The notes below the pieces were generated by a model. The model made no database searches. It had not been told where the DNA came from and was given only the letters and a program-made list of their open reading frames with translations. A DNA stretch of 64,000 nucleotides from CAZDWZ01 sp964509425 (GTDB taxonomy: Bacteria > Bdellovibrionota_C > UBA2361 > SZUA-149 > CAZDWZ01): the NCBI GenBank assembly GCA_964509425.1, contig CAZDWZ010000003.1, positions 124,001 to 188,000 on the forward strand, given 5' to 3'. Positions 34,701 to 42,628 of this stretch are shown one piece after another. The position numbers were made by a program, and so were the translations under genes. Each line of letters begins with the position of its first letter. Position 1 is the first letter of the stretch.

Positions 34701-35315
34701 TCGATCTAGATAGTCATCCAAAGCTCCGCTTCCGATTAATTCTTTAATTCGGGCAACACAGAGTAGTGAACGCTGCTTGTTCTTATCGACTGGCGAAAGG
34801 TCATTAAAGGCGTCAATCTCTTCGACCAATTCATAATTTGAAGGTGAGAGGCGGTACAATGAATCAGCGCGCGACAAAAAGGGTCCCATTCGCGTTGGAA
34901 ATGAATGTTGCTTGCCAAGCATAAATTTATAAAGGGGTTGGAATGTGGGCGTTCCGATCACACCCTTTGCTTGGACGAGAATTGAAAACGGTGCCCAGGG
35001 AATTAGTCCTTCAAGAAAGTCAGAGCTGAGTTCACCTAGATCTCGTAGATCGCGATAGTTAAAAAGTAGGTTTGGCTTGTCAGAGTCAACCAATTCCAAC
35101 TGAATCAATTGTTCGACCGACTGTGCAAGAAACATTGCGTTTCTAGTTAATTTGCCGACCTTGCTCCACGAGGATTCGTAGCTGAGATCAACATCGTTTG
35201 CAGAGCCGAGGTAGCGAACTAATAAACCAGCGGAAGTGGCGACGATTTCCACCTCCGGTGACAGAACGGCAATAGGCAATTCCTTTTGAACTTGATTATC
35301 CACGACGTACTCCAA
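31767..35315 (-). CDS. zorD: Zorya ZorD: SNF2-family helicase with C-terminal Mrr-like nuclease
   Basis: Effector of the type I Zorya defence system, 1182 residues. SNF2 ATPase motifs: Walker A DDMGLGKTLQ (residues about 519-529), DEAQ box (about 649), GTPVENRLLDLWNL, and motif VI with the block GLTITGANHVIHFERWWNPAKEAQATDRAYRIGQ (shown partly: RWWNPAKEAQATDRAYRIGQ). The last about 150 residues begin LSPRQFEALIG and carry GDGGADLVVVGF and LIQCKHS, the D...QxK core of Mrr-type PD-(D/E)XK nucleases. ZorD is thought to degrade invading DNA once the ZorAB motor is activated. It overlaps zorC by 20 nt. The upstream part (residues 1-450) is not assigned. Confidence 0.94.
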   Translation of the reverse strand: MEYVVDNQVQKELPIAVLSPEVEIVATSAGLLVRYLGSANDVDLSYESSWSKVGKLTRNAMFLAQSVEQLIQLELVDSDKPNLLFNYRDLRDLGELSSDFLEGLIPWAPFSILVQAKGVIGTPTFQPLYKFMLGKQHSFPTRMGPFLSRADSLYRLSPSNYELVEEIDAFNDLSPVDKNKQRSLLCVARIKELIGSGALDDYLDREGVLIPQRVKIDIFSEGHGFISLYPSFDGVPSEAIRNEFFRLSDVQKVYDLQIASDRRLRVLLPDEMIPILKDLQRYRRVGGATRDRVVGDVMNCFSDGVNKDLIDVVDFAPRVKGICSVPERAQILINAESRDWAGIQEAEGDNEREPEAKSEKPLVLDVSINEESEAVPLSFREFRKLASQIAEAQANDSAQVEHKGRLILIDDSLTNQIRELEKRLDRRSKGPLDIRAEVRDCQVLDIHQNFESTSYSEGNLTTLSVTYNKVDIPRTLRSDRIGPTGKREPFALKTHQQHGVLWLQNLFSNRDKRRGCLLADDMGLGKTLQVLTFLAWCIESGYRKGLAEDTGPYEPILIVAPIILLENWRDEMQCYFQGDVFEPCVILYGSEIKQLSLESSGSGRETKEGLQKLDIDRIRDHRVVITNYDTVKNYQHSLAKVPWSVIVTDEAQEFKIQNQKSDALKALKAHFRIVATGTPVENRLLDLWNLVDFMHPGSLLGSAKEFHNKFEKDIDAKSPEEKRQLTGQLRNALYYDRPDTFVLRRDKESQLTDFPKKIEHRVLCEMPATLKSMHFDIVKQFTENSTGQHFALIDSLKKLYLHPRLLHGLQPIDDPKAIISESPKLQNVIAVLEKIRSKGEKVLIFAVQHDLQTLLSQVLGSHFGIKVEIISGATDSKRKGMLTRRKQAIKEFEAKDGFNILILSLKVAGVGLTITGANHVIHFERWWNPAKEAQATDRAYRIGQKKDVNVYYFIATDSSHEIVSFDEKLDRLLAEKQELAKDFLIPRESEETIRAQFADAFVRGGDGSKKSGKAGTGTESSVIESLSQTDQLSPRQFEALIGLHYRRKGFLTVLCPLTGDGGADLVVVGFKELFLIQCKHSSCMTLQSVKAISDLEDAPDHFRREVFSGNLLRRPIQRVAWTNSRFDQDTKALAARCQIELRDSKDVEAFIKKEKIGLAEILEFETGRTLNLKEVKELLRHT

Positions 35316-36672
35316 ATCGAGATAGGATTTGTCGTGCGGATGACTGCCAATCGCGGATTGAACGCGTTATTCGTTCAGCGACCAACTCCTGATTCTTTAA
35401 ATGCTTTGCGGGAAATGCTTTTGCCCAGAACTCCGGAAATAATTCCGAGAAGGCACTTTTCTCGTAGATGTAACACGCGTTCCCTACCTCGCTAAATTCA
35501 ACAACAACTATACGTCCAAAGTCCAGCACAAATGCACTCGAACTGCTTGAACCATTGAGTTCAGCGTATGAACGTCCCTTTTTCTCCATCTCTCTAAGTC
35601 GAACGGCGTGACGCTGCCGATGCTCGCTTGAGATCAACGCTCGGGAACGAGACACTTTATCGACGTACTGGAGCCAAAAGCTTTTGCGACCGTGCTTGTC
35701 ATCACGATCTCTCAGTAGAAGTTCGAAAAAGAAATTGATGTCCTCTCTCGAAAGCCACTCAATAACCCTAGTTTTTGCGCTCTCGTCCAGTCCCACCCAA
35801 TTTTCAGGATTAATGCGCGGGTCGCCGAGTCCGTTACCCTTCAACAGAAAGTCAATAAGGATCGCTTGAACACTTTCATCTGAGTTCGCGCGCCTAGAAA
35901 GGATAGCTTCGCTTAGCGCGCTTTTGAATGCCTGACGACTGACTAGCGAGGAACCGAAGATGTTATCCAAGATCTCTGAAAGACCATCTGACGGTAATGC
36001 TTCAAATTCAGAAGCGACGATCTCAGCCAGGGTTGATGCAAAGATTTCGGCAAATTCGGTCGTGGAGTTGAGTTCAAGCAGTTCTAGTTGCTTTTCGGGG
36101 GCGATCCACTGCCGCGCTGCTTTAGTTGCTAGGGAAACCGGAGCGTGCACTCCCAGAAGACAATCCGCGGCATCATTCCAACTCTTAATCGAACTATTTG
36201 CGACCGACTTTGCTCTGATCAGCTCGCGAATTCTTGCAGTAAAGAGATCGTCTGACGACACCTCGCGAAAACGTGCGTGATAGCTGTAAAGCAGACCTCG
36301 CAGAGACGGTATGGTAACGGGAATATGTCTACTAATCACCAGTTCCCGAAAGCGAGTATTCGCAACTATTTCCGGAACCCAGCAAAAGCGTTTGTAATCC
36401 CGTCCGGTCAATGAAGAAACATCGGGATTGGAGTTAAATCTCTCCCATGTCTCTTTGACCTTCTGAGTATCGACTTGCTCTGGCTGTCTTGTCGCCGAGT
36501 TTGAGATGGCACCCGCTTCATGGACAAGTCGCGGACAAACTTCTGTGGTCTCCGTAAAAGGAACATGGAAGGCGGGCTGTTGCGATATTGTTATTTGTTG
36601 AATTCCCCGCACTGCTGAAAGCAGTTCCGTAAACATCTCGGGATCGGTGGTTTCAACAAACGGATTACTCAT
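35296..36672 (-). CDS. zorC: Zorya ZorC (EH-signature-type protein)
   Basis: 458-residue cytoplasmic protein placed between zorB and zorD, the usual position of zorC, which contains an EH_Signature domain of unknown structure and helps ZorD act on DNA. Visible features: helical repeats with aromatic positions (LRGLLYSYHARFREVSSDDLF, ISRSKSWNDAADCLLGVH-like stretches) and a conserved C-terminal half (WLSREDINFFFELLLRDRDDKHGRKSFWLQYVDKVSRS and EFSEVGNACYIYEKS), which is where the family is best conserved. No signal peptide or enzyme motif. Identification rests mainly on the complete operon context (zorA-zorB-zorC-zorD) and these patterns. Confidence 0.85.
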   Translation of the reverse strand: MSNPFVETTDPEMFTELLSAVRGIQQITISQQPAFHVPFTETTEVCPRLVHEAGAISNSATRQPEQVDTQKVKETWERFNSNPDVSSLTGRDYKRFCWVPEIVANTRFRELVISRHIPVTIPSLRGLLYSYHARFREVSSDDLFTARIRELIRAKSVANSSIKSWNDAADCLLGVHAPVSLATKAARQWIAPEKQLELLELNSTTEFAEIFASTLAEIVASEFEALPSDGLSEILDNIFGSSLVSRQAFKSALSEAILSRRANSDESVQAILIDFLLKGNGLGDPRINPENWVGLDESAKTRVIEWLSREDINFFFELLLRDRDDKHGRKSFWLQYVDKVSRSRALISSEHRQRHAVRLREMEKKGRSYAELNGSSSSSAFVLDFGRIVVVEFSEVGNACYIYEKSAFSELFPEFWAKAFPAKHLKNQELVAERITRSIRDWQSSARQILSRFGVRRG

Positions 36673-37316
36673 GCCTTAGCTTCTTCACTCGATTTCATTC
36701 GAATTTTGAATTTGACCGTTCGACAGGTCTTTAAAAGTGTCTCGTCCGACTGTTCTCCATATTGACATTCAATTGGTCCGCGACCGCCAAACAGCGCAAT
36801 GCTTTTGAATCGTTCGGTCTCTATCGCGCCCTTTCTAAGGTTGAAAATGAACTTCATAACCGCGCTCGCACGTTCCTGACTCAGATCCCAATTGTAATAT
36901 TGGTTGTTCGCATCTTTTCGCAGTTTCTTGTCTGTATGCCCTTCAACATTGATGAGGCTAACGTCGTCCTCGAACGAGAGATAGGTATCGAGCAATGCTG
37001 GAACAAATCTTGAAAGGAAATCAATCGCGGGTGTATTTAACTGATTCCTGCCGCTTTCAAATTGCAATTTGTCTTCGGGGATGATTACGACCAGGTTGTA
37101 ATTATCGATTTTTTTTACTTCAACACCATCGACCAAAGCTTGCTTTAATTTTAACGTGAGTTGCTCTTGCATTTCGTCCGTTTTGCTTCGCGCAATGGAA
37201 ATTTCTTCCTGCCTATTCCCCAAATAGTTGACCAAGAGAAGTACAAAGATCACCATCAACGACGTCATCATGTCCGTCAGCGAACTTTGTAACGCGGAGG
37301 TTTCGGATTCGTTCAT
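36669..37316 (-). CDS. zorB: Zorya ZorB: MotB-like stator subunit with OmpA domain
   Basis: 215-residue inner-membrane protein. A single TM helix (residues about 15-31, DMMTSLMVIFVLLLVNY) begins with Asp15, the counterpart of the proton-carrying Asp of MotB. After a linker, residues about 75-205 form an OmpA-like peptidoglycan-binding domain, with GHTDKKLRKD (126-135) and NWDLSQERASAVMKF (142-156). ZorB pairs with ZorA to form a proton-driven motor that senses phage attack at the envelope. Starts overlap zorA by 4 nt and its end overlaps zorC by 4 nt, so all four zor genes form one operon. Confidence 0.94.
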   Translation of the reverse strand: MNESETSALQSSLTDMMTSLMVIFVLLLVNYLGNRQEEISIARSKTDEMQEQLTLKLKQALVDGVEVKKIDNYNLVVIIPEDKLQFESGRNQLNTPAIDFLSRFVPALLDTYLSFEDDVSLINVEGHTDKKLRKDANNQYYNWDLSQERASAVMKFIFNLRKGAIETERFKSIALFGGRGPIECQYGEQSDETLLKTCRTVKFKIRMKSSEEAKA

Positions 37317-39259
37317 GCAGCGTTAGCTCTTGATCGAGAGGCAAGTTCAACCAAGTCTTCAAGACTTTCACTGAGATCGTGAACAGTCCCTCCAAGTTTT
37401 GCGGTCGCGTCTCCAAGGTGATTATCAAACTGTCCGAGGGTAACCTCTAAACTCGATTTTACTCTCGCAGAGTAGTTTTCAATGCTGGAGGTAACTTGTG
37501 TGAGGACCGAACCCAAACTGCGATCGAGGTCCCGTACAACATGTTCGTATTTCGTCACGATCTCGGACTGACGATCGATTACGCTCTTTAGATTTTCTGC
37601 GTTCTTTTCTACCAGCGAAGCGAGGTCACTTACTCTGTCTTGCGTTGTCGCTAATGCATTAACGGCGTTGCTAAGCGAAACGACTCCATCCTTGACCGTT
37701 CGAGAGGCAGAACCCATATCGTTGAGCGTTGCAGCGCCATCTGTCACGGCAGCCCTAAAAGTATCCAGGGCGCTATTGAGAGCCGACCGTGCATCGCTGA
37801 TTGATTGAGCGTTCCTAGTTTGCTCTTGAATCAATGCGCCGAGCTGAGTCGACGTTTTCTCATTCAACTGCGAACTATTCTCGATTATTCCATTTACGGT
37901 TGAGCTTACCGACGAAGTAGATTGTGTTAGGCTCGCTTGTATTTGCTCAAGCATGGCTTGCATCAAGCGCGAAAGCTCCTCGTTACGGCGACTCATTTCA
38001 GCGGATTGAGTTGAAAAACTAGCTTGAATTTGTCCAAGTAGCGTTTCGACAGACGAGGTTAGGGAGCCAGATGACTTTTCGGCAGCTGACTGTAATTTGT
38101 CAATAACCACTTCCATCGTATTGGCAAGGCGAGAAAGATGTTCTTGACCCGTCGATGACTGCTTTACAACGGCAGAATCCAAGCTCTGAATTACTTCAGA
38201 CATTCTTTCTTGAGTTAATTTGCTTTGCTCATTCATTGAGCCCATTAAATCTGAAGTTCGAGAAAGTGTGCTTTCAAGGGACCTCAATTCGGTATTTGCG
38301 GATCCCATCAACGCGCTTTTGAACTCGGTGATTACTCTTTCCAATGAGTCGGTTAATGATTCCGACTTCTGCTTCTTCAGCTCTTCAACCGCTTCCGCTA
38401 CTTTCTGAAAATGCGGACCCATTCCTTCGCTGAAGCTTTCTTTGAGATGTCCCGAGAGATCTGTTCCGAACTGACGAAACGCAATTGACTGCTCGCTAAT
38501 ATCTCGCTGAATCAGTTGGAGTATGTGCTCTGTGGGCTTGCGCGCAAATCGACGATTCAAAGATCGAATAAAATTGTGTACAGCACGAGATAGGAGAGTC
38601 GCCCTTCGCTTTTCGAAAAACGTGAAAAGTACCGCTAGTCCCAAAGCACAAATTGAGGAGATAAACTTTCCCGAAAGGCTGTATACGAGGTCTTCTACCC
38701 CCGTTAGCTTTCCCTGCGCTGCCGGGTCGGGATGGATTCGAGAAAGTCCAATCAAGATGGCGACAAAGGTTCCAAGGAGACCAACGCTAGTTAAAATTCC
38801 TGGAAGAGCGGAATAGAACCGCATGTTAATTCTACCAGCGAGGATCGAATCCTCAGAAAAGTAATCCTCCGCTTGATGGGTATTGAAGACCTGCGAGTTC
38901 GTCCCGTCCGTTGTAATTAGTAGAGTCTCATCGAACTCTTTCCAAGTATCGCTAACCAATGGACTTGCGTTCATTACTTCGCGAAGCTGATCGAGCCCCA
39001 CCCCATCAAGATTCCGATCCCTGGGCTCAATAGAATTTATTTCTCTAGTCAGGCGTTTCAACGTCCGAATCAGAGGGGCTGATTTCCAGAAGAGTCGCGT
39101 TGCAAATCCCAAAGCAAACAAAAAAAGGAAAAGGCAAAAAGTCCATAAGAAGAGAGGTGCAGAGATCTTGAATAGGGGATCGATGCAAGGCGGGTCGATC
39201 CACGAAAGCGGACCGTTGCCGTTGATTAACCCCGCAAAGCAAACTTCAGCATTATTCAC
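37313..39259 (-). CDS. zorA: Zorya ZorA: MotA/ExbB-like motor subunit with long coiled-coil tail
   Basis: 648-residue inner-membrane protein. Three TM helices: 34-56 (APLFLWTFCLFLFLFALGFA), 151-173 (ALPGILTSVGLLGTFVAILI) and 195-216 (SGKFISSICALGLAVLFTFF), with the LPGxLTSxGLLGTF signature of ZorA/MotA-like proteins in TM2. Residues 220-648 form a very long helical tail full of heptad-like Ser/Thr/Leu/Glu repeats (for example SLESTLSRTSDLMGSMNEQSK), which in known Zorya systems projects into the cytoplasm and links the motor to the effectors. Starts at GTG, overlapping the HTH gene by 8 nt. Confidence 0.94.
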   Translation of the reverse strand: MNNAEVCFAGLINGNGPLSWIDPPCIDPLFKISAPLFLWTFCLFLFLFALGFATRLFWKSAPLIRTLKRLTREINSIEPRDRNLDGVGLDQLREVMNASPLVSDTWKEFDETLLITTDGTNSQVFNTHQAEDYFSEDSILAGRINMRFYSALPGILTSVGLLGTFVAILIGLSRIHPDPAAQGKLTGVEDLVYSLSGKFISSICALGLAVLFTFFEKRRATLLSRAVHNFIRSLNRRFARKPTEHILQLIQRDISEQSIAFRQFGTDLSGHLKESFSEGMGPHFQKVAEAVEELKKQKSESLTDSLERVITEFKSALMGSANTELRSLESTLSRTSDLMGSMNEQSKLTQERMSEVIQSLDSAVVKQSSTGQEHLSRLANTMEVVIDKLQSAAEKSSGSLTSSVETLLGQIQASFSTQSAEMSRRNEELSRLMQAMLEQIQASLTQSTSSVSSTVNGIIENSSQLNEKTSTQLGALIQEQTRNAQSISDARSALNSALDTFRAAVTDGAATLNDMGSASRTVKDGVVSLSNAVNALATTQDRVSDLASLVEKNAENLKSVIDRQSEIVTKYEHVVRDLDRSLGSVLTQVTSSIENYSARVKSSLEVTLGQFDNHLGDATAKLGGTVHDLSESLEDLVELASRSRANAA

Positions 39260-39491
39260 GTGTCGCCCTCCCTCTTTTTACAGCACGGCTGCGGTTCGTC
39301 GTTCTGACAGAGTCGTTTTTATTCTTCTTGAGCCATGCATCAACTTCGCTAGAGACAAAACGCCATTGGTTGCCAACTTTCGACGCAGGTATTTCTCCTG
39401 CTTGGGTCATCCGATACACGGTGTCTCGACTCAAGCTGAGATAGTTCGCGACATCATCGATCGTCAGAAGTGGTCTCATATACCTCAACAT
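39252..39491 (-). CDS. excisionase/MerR-like HTH DNA-binding protein
   Basis: 79-residue DNA-binding protein of the excisionase/HTH_17 type: LTIDDVANYLSLSRDTVYRMTQAGEIPASKVGNQWRFVSSEVDAWLKK (here in parts: LTIDDVANYLSLS, TVYRMTQAGEIPA, QWRFVSSEVDAWLKK), followed by a basic tail (NRSRAVKRGRATRE). Its stop overlaps the zorA start by 8 nt, so it is the first gene of the zor operon. It could be the island's excision factor, or a repressor that holds Zorya expression down (inference). Its place in a zor operon is not part of the canonical four-gene set. Confidence 0.85.
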   Translation of the reverse strand: MLRYMRPLLTIDDVANYLSLSRDTVYRMTQAGEIPASKVGNQWRFVSSEVDAWLKKNKNDSVRTTNRSRAVKRGRATRE

Positions 39492-39499
39492 ATATTCAT

Positions 39500-39710
39500 A
39501 GCGTTGCCTAACGTTGCGTACTTCTGCCTAATTGTCGAATTCGGTAGCGAAAAGGCGGATGCGCTCAGGCGTCGAGCCTGCAAAGTGCGCGAAGCAGCGG
39601 CAAGAAATTATTCGGCAAATGAAATGCGGAGAAAACGGCAGGTCAAATTGAAAGCAATTCGGGAAGAACTAATGCGGGCTTACCCGGAGAGCATACGCGT
39701 GGTCAAGTGA
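39500..39710 (+). pseudogene. short charged open frame, possible gene remnant
   Basis: The plus-strand frame ends ALRRRACKVREAAARNYSANE-x-RRKRQVKLKAIREELMRAY and stops at 39710. It is basic, helical and looks like natural coding sequence (A/R/K/E-rich), unlike the rest of the upstream frame, which is antisense to zorA and the HTH gene. No good start codon is seen (a TTG near 39509 is possible). It overlaps the HEPN gene end by 31 nt. It may be the truncated tail of a lost gene. Confidence 0.3.
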
Positions 39711-41044
39711 TCAATTAGTTGAGACTTAGAAGTTATCTTCTCAATATTAACGACTACGTTTCGGAGTGCTGTCTGTATATAAGTCTGTAGGTCGCGGAGC
39801 TTGTCCAATCCTTCTGAGTCAGTTTTTCCATGATGTAGATACCGGCTGCGTATATCGTAGCACTCTTTCACAACCGCAATGACTTTCTTTCTTTCCGAAA
39901 TATCTTTTGTAACTAGATATGCCAATCGCGGACCAATCGACGATTGAATCGGCTCTGATTGGTTCGCGAGAAGCAGCGACTCAAGCGTGACTAACATATA
40001 GACAACTTTGTCATGGAACGCGGCACTGCACACCGATCGGCTGAAAAGAGAAAGACAGCTAATGAGTTTCTTTTCGAGATCAGTACGGTCTGCTTCGATC
40101 TTTAAAATCAGGGTTTCGAAAAGAGGCAATCCCATCTTACGATACTCATCAAGAAGAAAATCCGGGATGTCCCAGCGAGTCTCTGTCTCAATGTCAGTTC
40201 TTCGAATCGCTTCGATGACAGGCAACTTCAAAATCAAAAGATCCTTCATCGGGGTCAGCACTTTTCCACGCACCTCTGTAAGGCAGACTACCTCCGGGTA
40301 ATACACGGAGTGCGAGAAGAGTCGAAGGACGCTCAATGAGACTTCGGTTTCCCGATAGGCAATCTCGATACCTTTTTCCCTCTCTGCCGTTACCGTAATG
40401 GTCGCGAGAACTTTGCCCTGATAACGCTTTCGCATGTCCGTAACAATGTTTTCGAGGGTGGTGCCATTGTCAATTTGAGGTGCAAGAAACGCGCTGAACT
40501 GATCTAGGTCCTCTTTTTTGAGGTATTCGAATCTTATCCGACCGATATTGAATGGAGACTGGATAGCAAAATGCTCAATGGGAATTGCAATCTTCAGGGG
40601 CACGATCTCTTGAGCTAAGGCGTTGGCGAAAAAAGGATAGAATGGATCCCCATCTTTTATCTTGTAACGTTCCTGAAACCATTGAAACCAAAGCTTCTCA
40701 ATACACTCTTCTGTCGCAATTTCACGAAATTCCGGGCGAGCGGTTAATCTCTCAACTTCTTTCCAAAACAAAAGATAGTCCTCGCCATATAATCCTACCC
40801 ACTCCGAATTAAGAAAAAATTCATAGCTTTTGCGTCGCCCAAGCCCGTCAACACTTCCAGAAATTACATTCAAATTCGAAATATCTTTCTCCGTGAGCGT
40901 AATCATATGAAGGTGACGAAGTGAGTTTTCGACCTTCTTGCGTGGTGGCTCTGGAACGACCGGACGAACAGTTAATTTAAGTAGAAGCTCTTCTGCTCTT
41001 TGGTTCAGCGCTTCGACAGCCTTTTCGTGCAAAGTAAATGCCAA
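39680..41044 (-). CDS. HEPN-domain protein (ApeA/Apea-HEPN-like), candidate defence RNase
   Basis: 454-residue cytoplasmic protein. The C-terminal about 150 residues match the Apea-like HEPN fold: VVYMLVTLESLLLANQS, GPRLAYLV, then YDIRSRYLHHG where Arg399-Ser-Arg-Tyr-Leu-His404 is the RX4H ribonuclease motif, and finally LRDLQTYIQTALRNVVVN. The N-terminal 300 residues (with a beta-rich centre, TVTAEREKGIEIAYRETEVSLSVL) are not recognised and could sense a phage product. HEPN proteins cut RNA (often tRNA or rRNA) in abortive defence. It is adjacent to a second HEPN gene (30-nt gap, same strand) and to the zor operon. Confidence 0.75.
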   Translation of the reverse strand: MAFTLHEKAVEALNQRAEELLLKLTVRPVVPEPPRKKVENSLRHLHMITLTEKDISNLNVISGSVDGLGRRKSYEFFLNSEWVGLYGEDYLLFWKEVERLTARPEFREIATEECIEKLWFQWFQERYKIKDGDPFYPFFANALAQEIVPLKIAIPIEHFAIQSPFNIGRIRFEYLKKEDLDQFSAFLAPQIDNGTTLENIVTDMRKRYQGKVLATITVTAEREKGIEIAYRETEVSLSVLRLFSHSVYYPEVVCLTEVRGKVLTPMKDLLILKLPVIEAIRRTDIETETRWDIPDFLLDEYRKMGLPLFETLILKIEADRTDLEKKLISCLSLFSRSVCSAAFHDKVVYMLVTLESLLLANQSEPIQSSIGPRLAYLVTKDISERKKVIAVVKECYDIRSRYLHHGKTDSEGLDKLRDLQTYIQTALRNVVVNIEKITSKSQLIDHLTTRMLSG

Positions 41045-41074
41045 GTTAGAATTCTTTAGATGATATAACTGTTA

Positions 41075-42190
41075 TTATCTTCGACCGTATAAAAGGTCGC
41101 GCCATGTATTTTGCATACTTCCAGGAAATTCCGACTCTCCCCATCCAAGAGTTACAAGCAAATCGCTAATGGCAGCACAACGCAGTTCATCCTCAGAGCT
41201 GAGAGCATAGAGTCCCTCATCGCTAAGCTTTAACTTCACTATTAACGGAAAAGTGAAAGCAGAAAGCACCAGATGTTCCAGCTCATGCCAGCCCCATGAT
41301 CGATTAGATTTTTTGGAATGAATAAATTCATTTCGGAGCTTATAAAACTCATGGCACCAGCCCTTGAGAATGCTCCATGTACTTGCGGCTCCCTCCTTTG
41401 TATCAAGAAAGATCGGACGTCCGTTGCTAATGGCATCTTGGACAGTGTGCTTCGAAAATGCCTTGAAACATTCTTCGAAGGCATCAGCTAGGATTAGTGC
41501 TTTGGCGCCTCGTTCAATTTCAAAAAAAGTTTCGAACGCAGACGACATTAGAATGACTTCCGACGAAAGACTCATGTAATCGCGATCGGTGTTGGCGAGT
41601 TCTAGAAGTCCCAAAACCGAGATTAGCAAGTCGAATAGCCGAATTGACCGATTACGAGCTTCGAGCAGCGAGGATAGTAGGTTTTCGTCTACGCGTGTTT
41701 GGAAGTTAATTGCGTATTGGGGAGGACATACAAAACGGACATCGCCGTGATTGTAGCCACCACTAAGAGTTTCACCATCACGCCGTCGCAGGGTTAGTGC
41801 AATGCCGCGAGGATCTTGCGCGGAAAAGTGTTGTCCGACAACATTAAAAATGGAGCTGTTGGTGTAGCTCCCGAGCTGAGTGTAGTAGTCATTTAGTGCC
41901 CACGAGCAAAAAAACAAAACGGAAGCAGCCTCTCTAGCTTTGGAAAAATCTTCTGATGAGAGATTCCATTGTTCGGAGCCCGAAAGCCGCAAAACGATTG
42001 TGAAGTCGGGAATGGGGTGCCCCGCTTGATCGGTGTAGCTCGTCGCAATTAGCTTTGCCTGACTTACAAGGTGGTCTGGGAGGGACGAGAACCCTTTTTC
42101 TCCGCCAATAGGGACAAATTGCAAGTCGTAAAGGCTCACGGCTTTTTTCAAGTGCAGCCAGGGCAAAAAGACGATGGTTTCAGAAGTCAT
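41075..42190 (-). CDS. second HEPN-like protein, candidate partner of the previous gene
   Basis: 371-residue cytoplasmic protein, first gene of the HEPN pair. Residues about 180-320 are helical; the motif LRNEFIH places Arg286 and His291 as RX4H, preceded by ILKGWCHEFYK and followed by SKKSNRSWGWHELEHLVLSAF, the pattern of HEPN helices. The N-terminal half contains a beta-rich region (RGIALTLRRRDGETLSGGYNHGDVRFVCPP) of unknown fold. It is not a close relative of the next gene product, so the two may act as a toxin/regulator or heterodimer (inference). Starts at ATG 42190; weak ribosome-binding site. Confidence 0.7.
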   Translation of the reverse strand: MTSETIVFLPWLHLKKAVSLYDLQFVPIGGEKGFSSLPDHLVSQAKLIATSYTDQAGHPIPDFTIVLRLSGSEQWNLSSEDFSKAREAASVLFFCSWALNDYYTQLGSYTNSSIFNVVGQHFSAQDPRGIALTLRRRDGETLSGGYNHGDVRFVCPPQYAINFQTRVDENLLSSLLEARNRSIRLFDLLISVLGLLELANTDRDYMSLSSEVILMSSAFETFFEIERGAKALILADAFEECFKAFSKHTVQDAISNGRPIFLDTKEGAASTWSILKGWCHEFYKLRNEFIHSKKSNRSWGWHELEHLVLSAFTFPLIVKLKLSDEGLYALSSEDELRCAAISDLLVTLGWGESEFPGSMQNTWRDLLYGRR

Positions 42191-42262
42191 TCCAAGCTTA
42201 TAGCATGGAGGACAATATCCATGGAGATGTGGACCGCGATTACGCCAGTACTGTGTCAGCGC

Positions 42263-42430
42263 CTAACCTCGTGTTAGAGCCTTTTTCACCGTTTTATCGG
42301 TTACGCCTAAAATCTTAGCGATTTTTCTATTGCTCAAACCTTTCGCATGAAGCCGTCTCGATCTGGCTGCAATCCGCTGAAAATCAAAGGCTTCCTGTAG
42401 CCTAATGGAAAATTCTATTGGAATTTCGGA
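42263..42430 (-). pseudogene. C-terminal remnant of a recombinase-like HTH protein
   Basis: The last 54 codons of a minus-strand frame (to 42263) read FSIRLQEAFDFQRIAARSRRLHAKGLSN, RKIAKILGVTDKTVKKAL, the kind of HTH_7-like C-terminal tail seen in serine-recombinase/invertase proteins: RLHAxGLSxRxIAxxLGVxxxTVxxAL. The upstream part of the frame is repeat sequence, not catalytic domain, so it is a fragment, probably the far-end mobility gene of the island. Family assignment is moderate. Confidence 0.5.
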
Positions 42431-42455
42431 TATGGTTCGAATTGGTAGCAACCAG

Positions 42456-42594
42456 GTCCAGCCTTCGCTCCTGCGGAGCTTCGGCTCGGCAAGCCAGTTT
42501 TCAAGAGCGAAGGCTGGACCACGCCGTAGTTCGCTACTGCGAACGTAGGCGGGTAATGCGAGCCAGTTTCCGAGAGCGAAGGCTGGACCGCGCA
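42456..42594. repeat. palindromic repeat cluster
   Basis: GGTCCAGCCTTCGCTC (from 42456) is the reverse complement of GAGCGAAGGCTGGACC, which is present twice (about 42505-42520 and 42573-42588) within a near-identical direct repeat AGCCAGTTT..AAGAGCGAAGG (33 nt). Between them is a perfect palindrome GTTCGC-TACT-GCGAAC. Similar CCTTCGCTC...GAGCGAAGG palindromes are known near tRNA and tmRNA ends in several phyla. Confidence 0.6.
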
Positions 42595-42628
42595 AGAAAA
42601 TCAGACGATCACTTGATCACCCCGCCCG

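Larger units (their letters stand above)
31350..42595. mobile_element. genomic island inserted at the tmRNA 3' end, carrying Zorya and HEPN genes
   Basis: Begins at the last base of the tmRNA gene and contains a broken integrase, a complete zorABCD operon, an HTH gene and two HEPN genes, all on the minus strand and visibly AT-richer than the flanks. The right border is uncertain: a recombinase-like HTH remnant and a palindromic repeat cluster lie at 42263-42595. I did not find a duplicate of the tmRNA 3' end at that side, so att sites are not proven. Confidence 0.65.

Noticed and set aside
42440..42595. Repeated peptide GPAFALxNWLA in a minus-strand frame
   Set aside because: It is the translation of the palindromic repeat, not protein conservation; only the C-terminal HTH tail is kept as a remnant.
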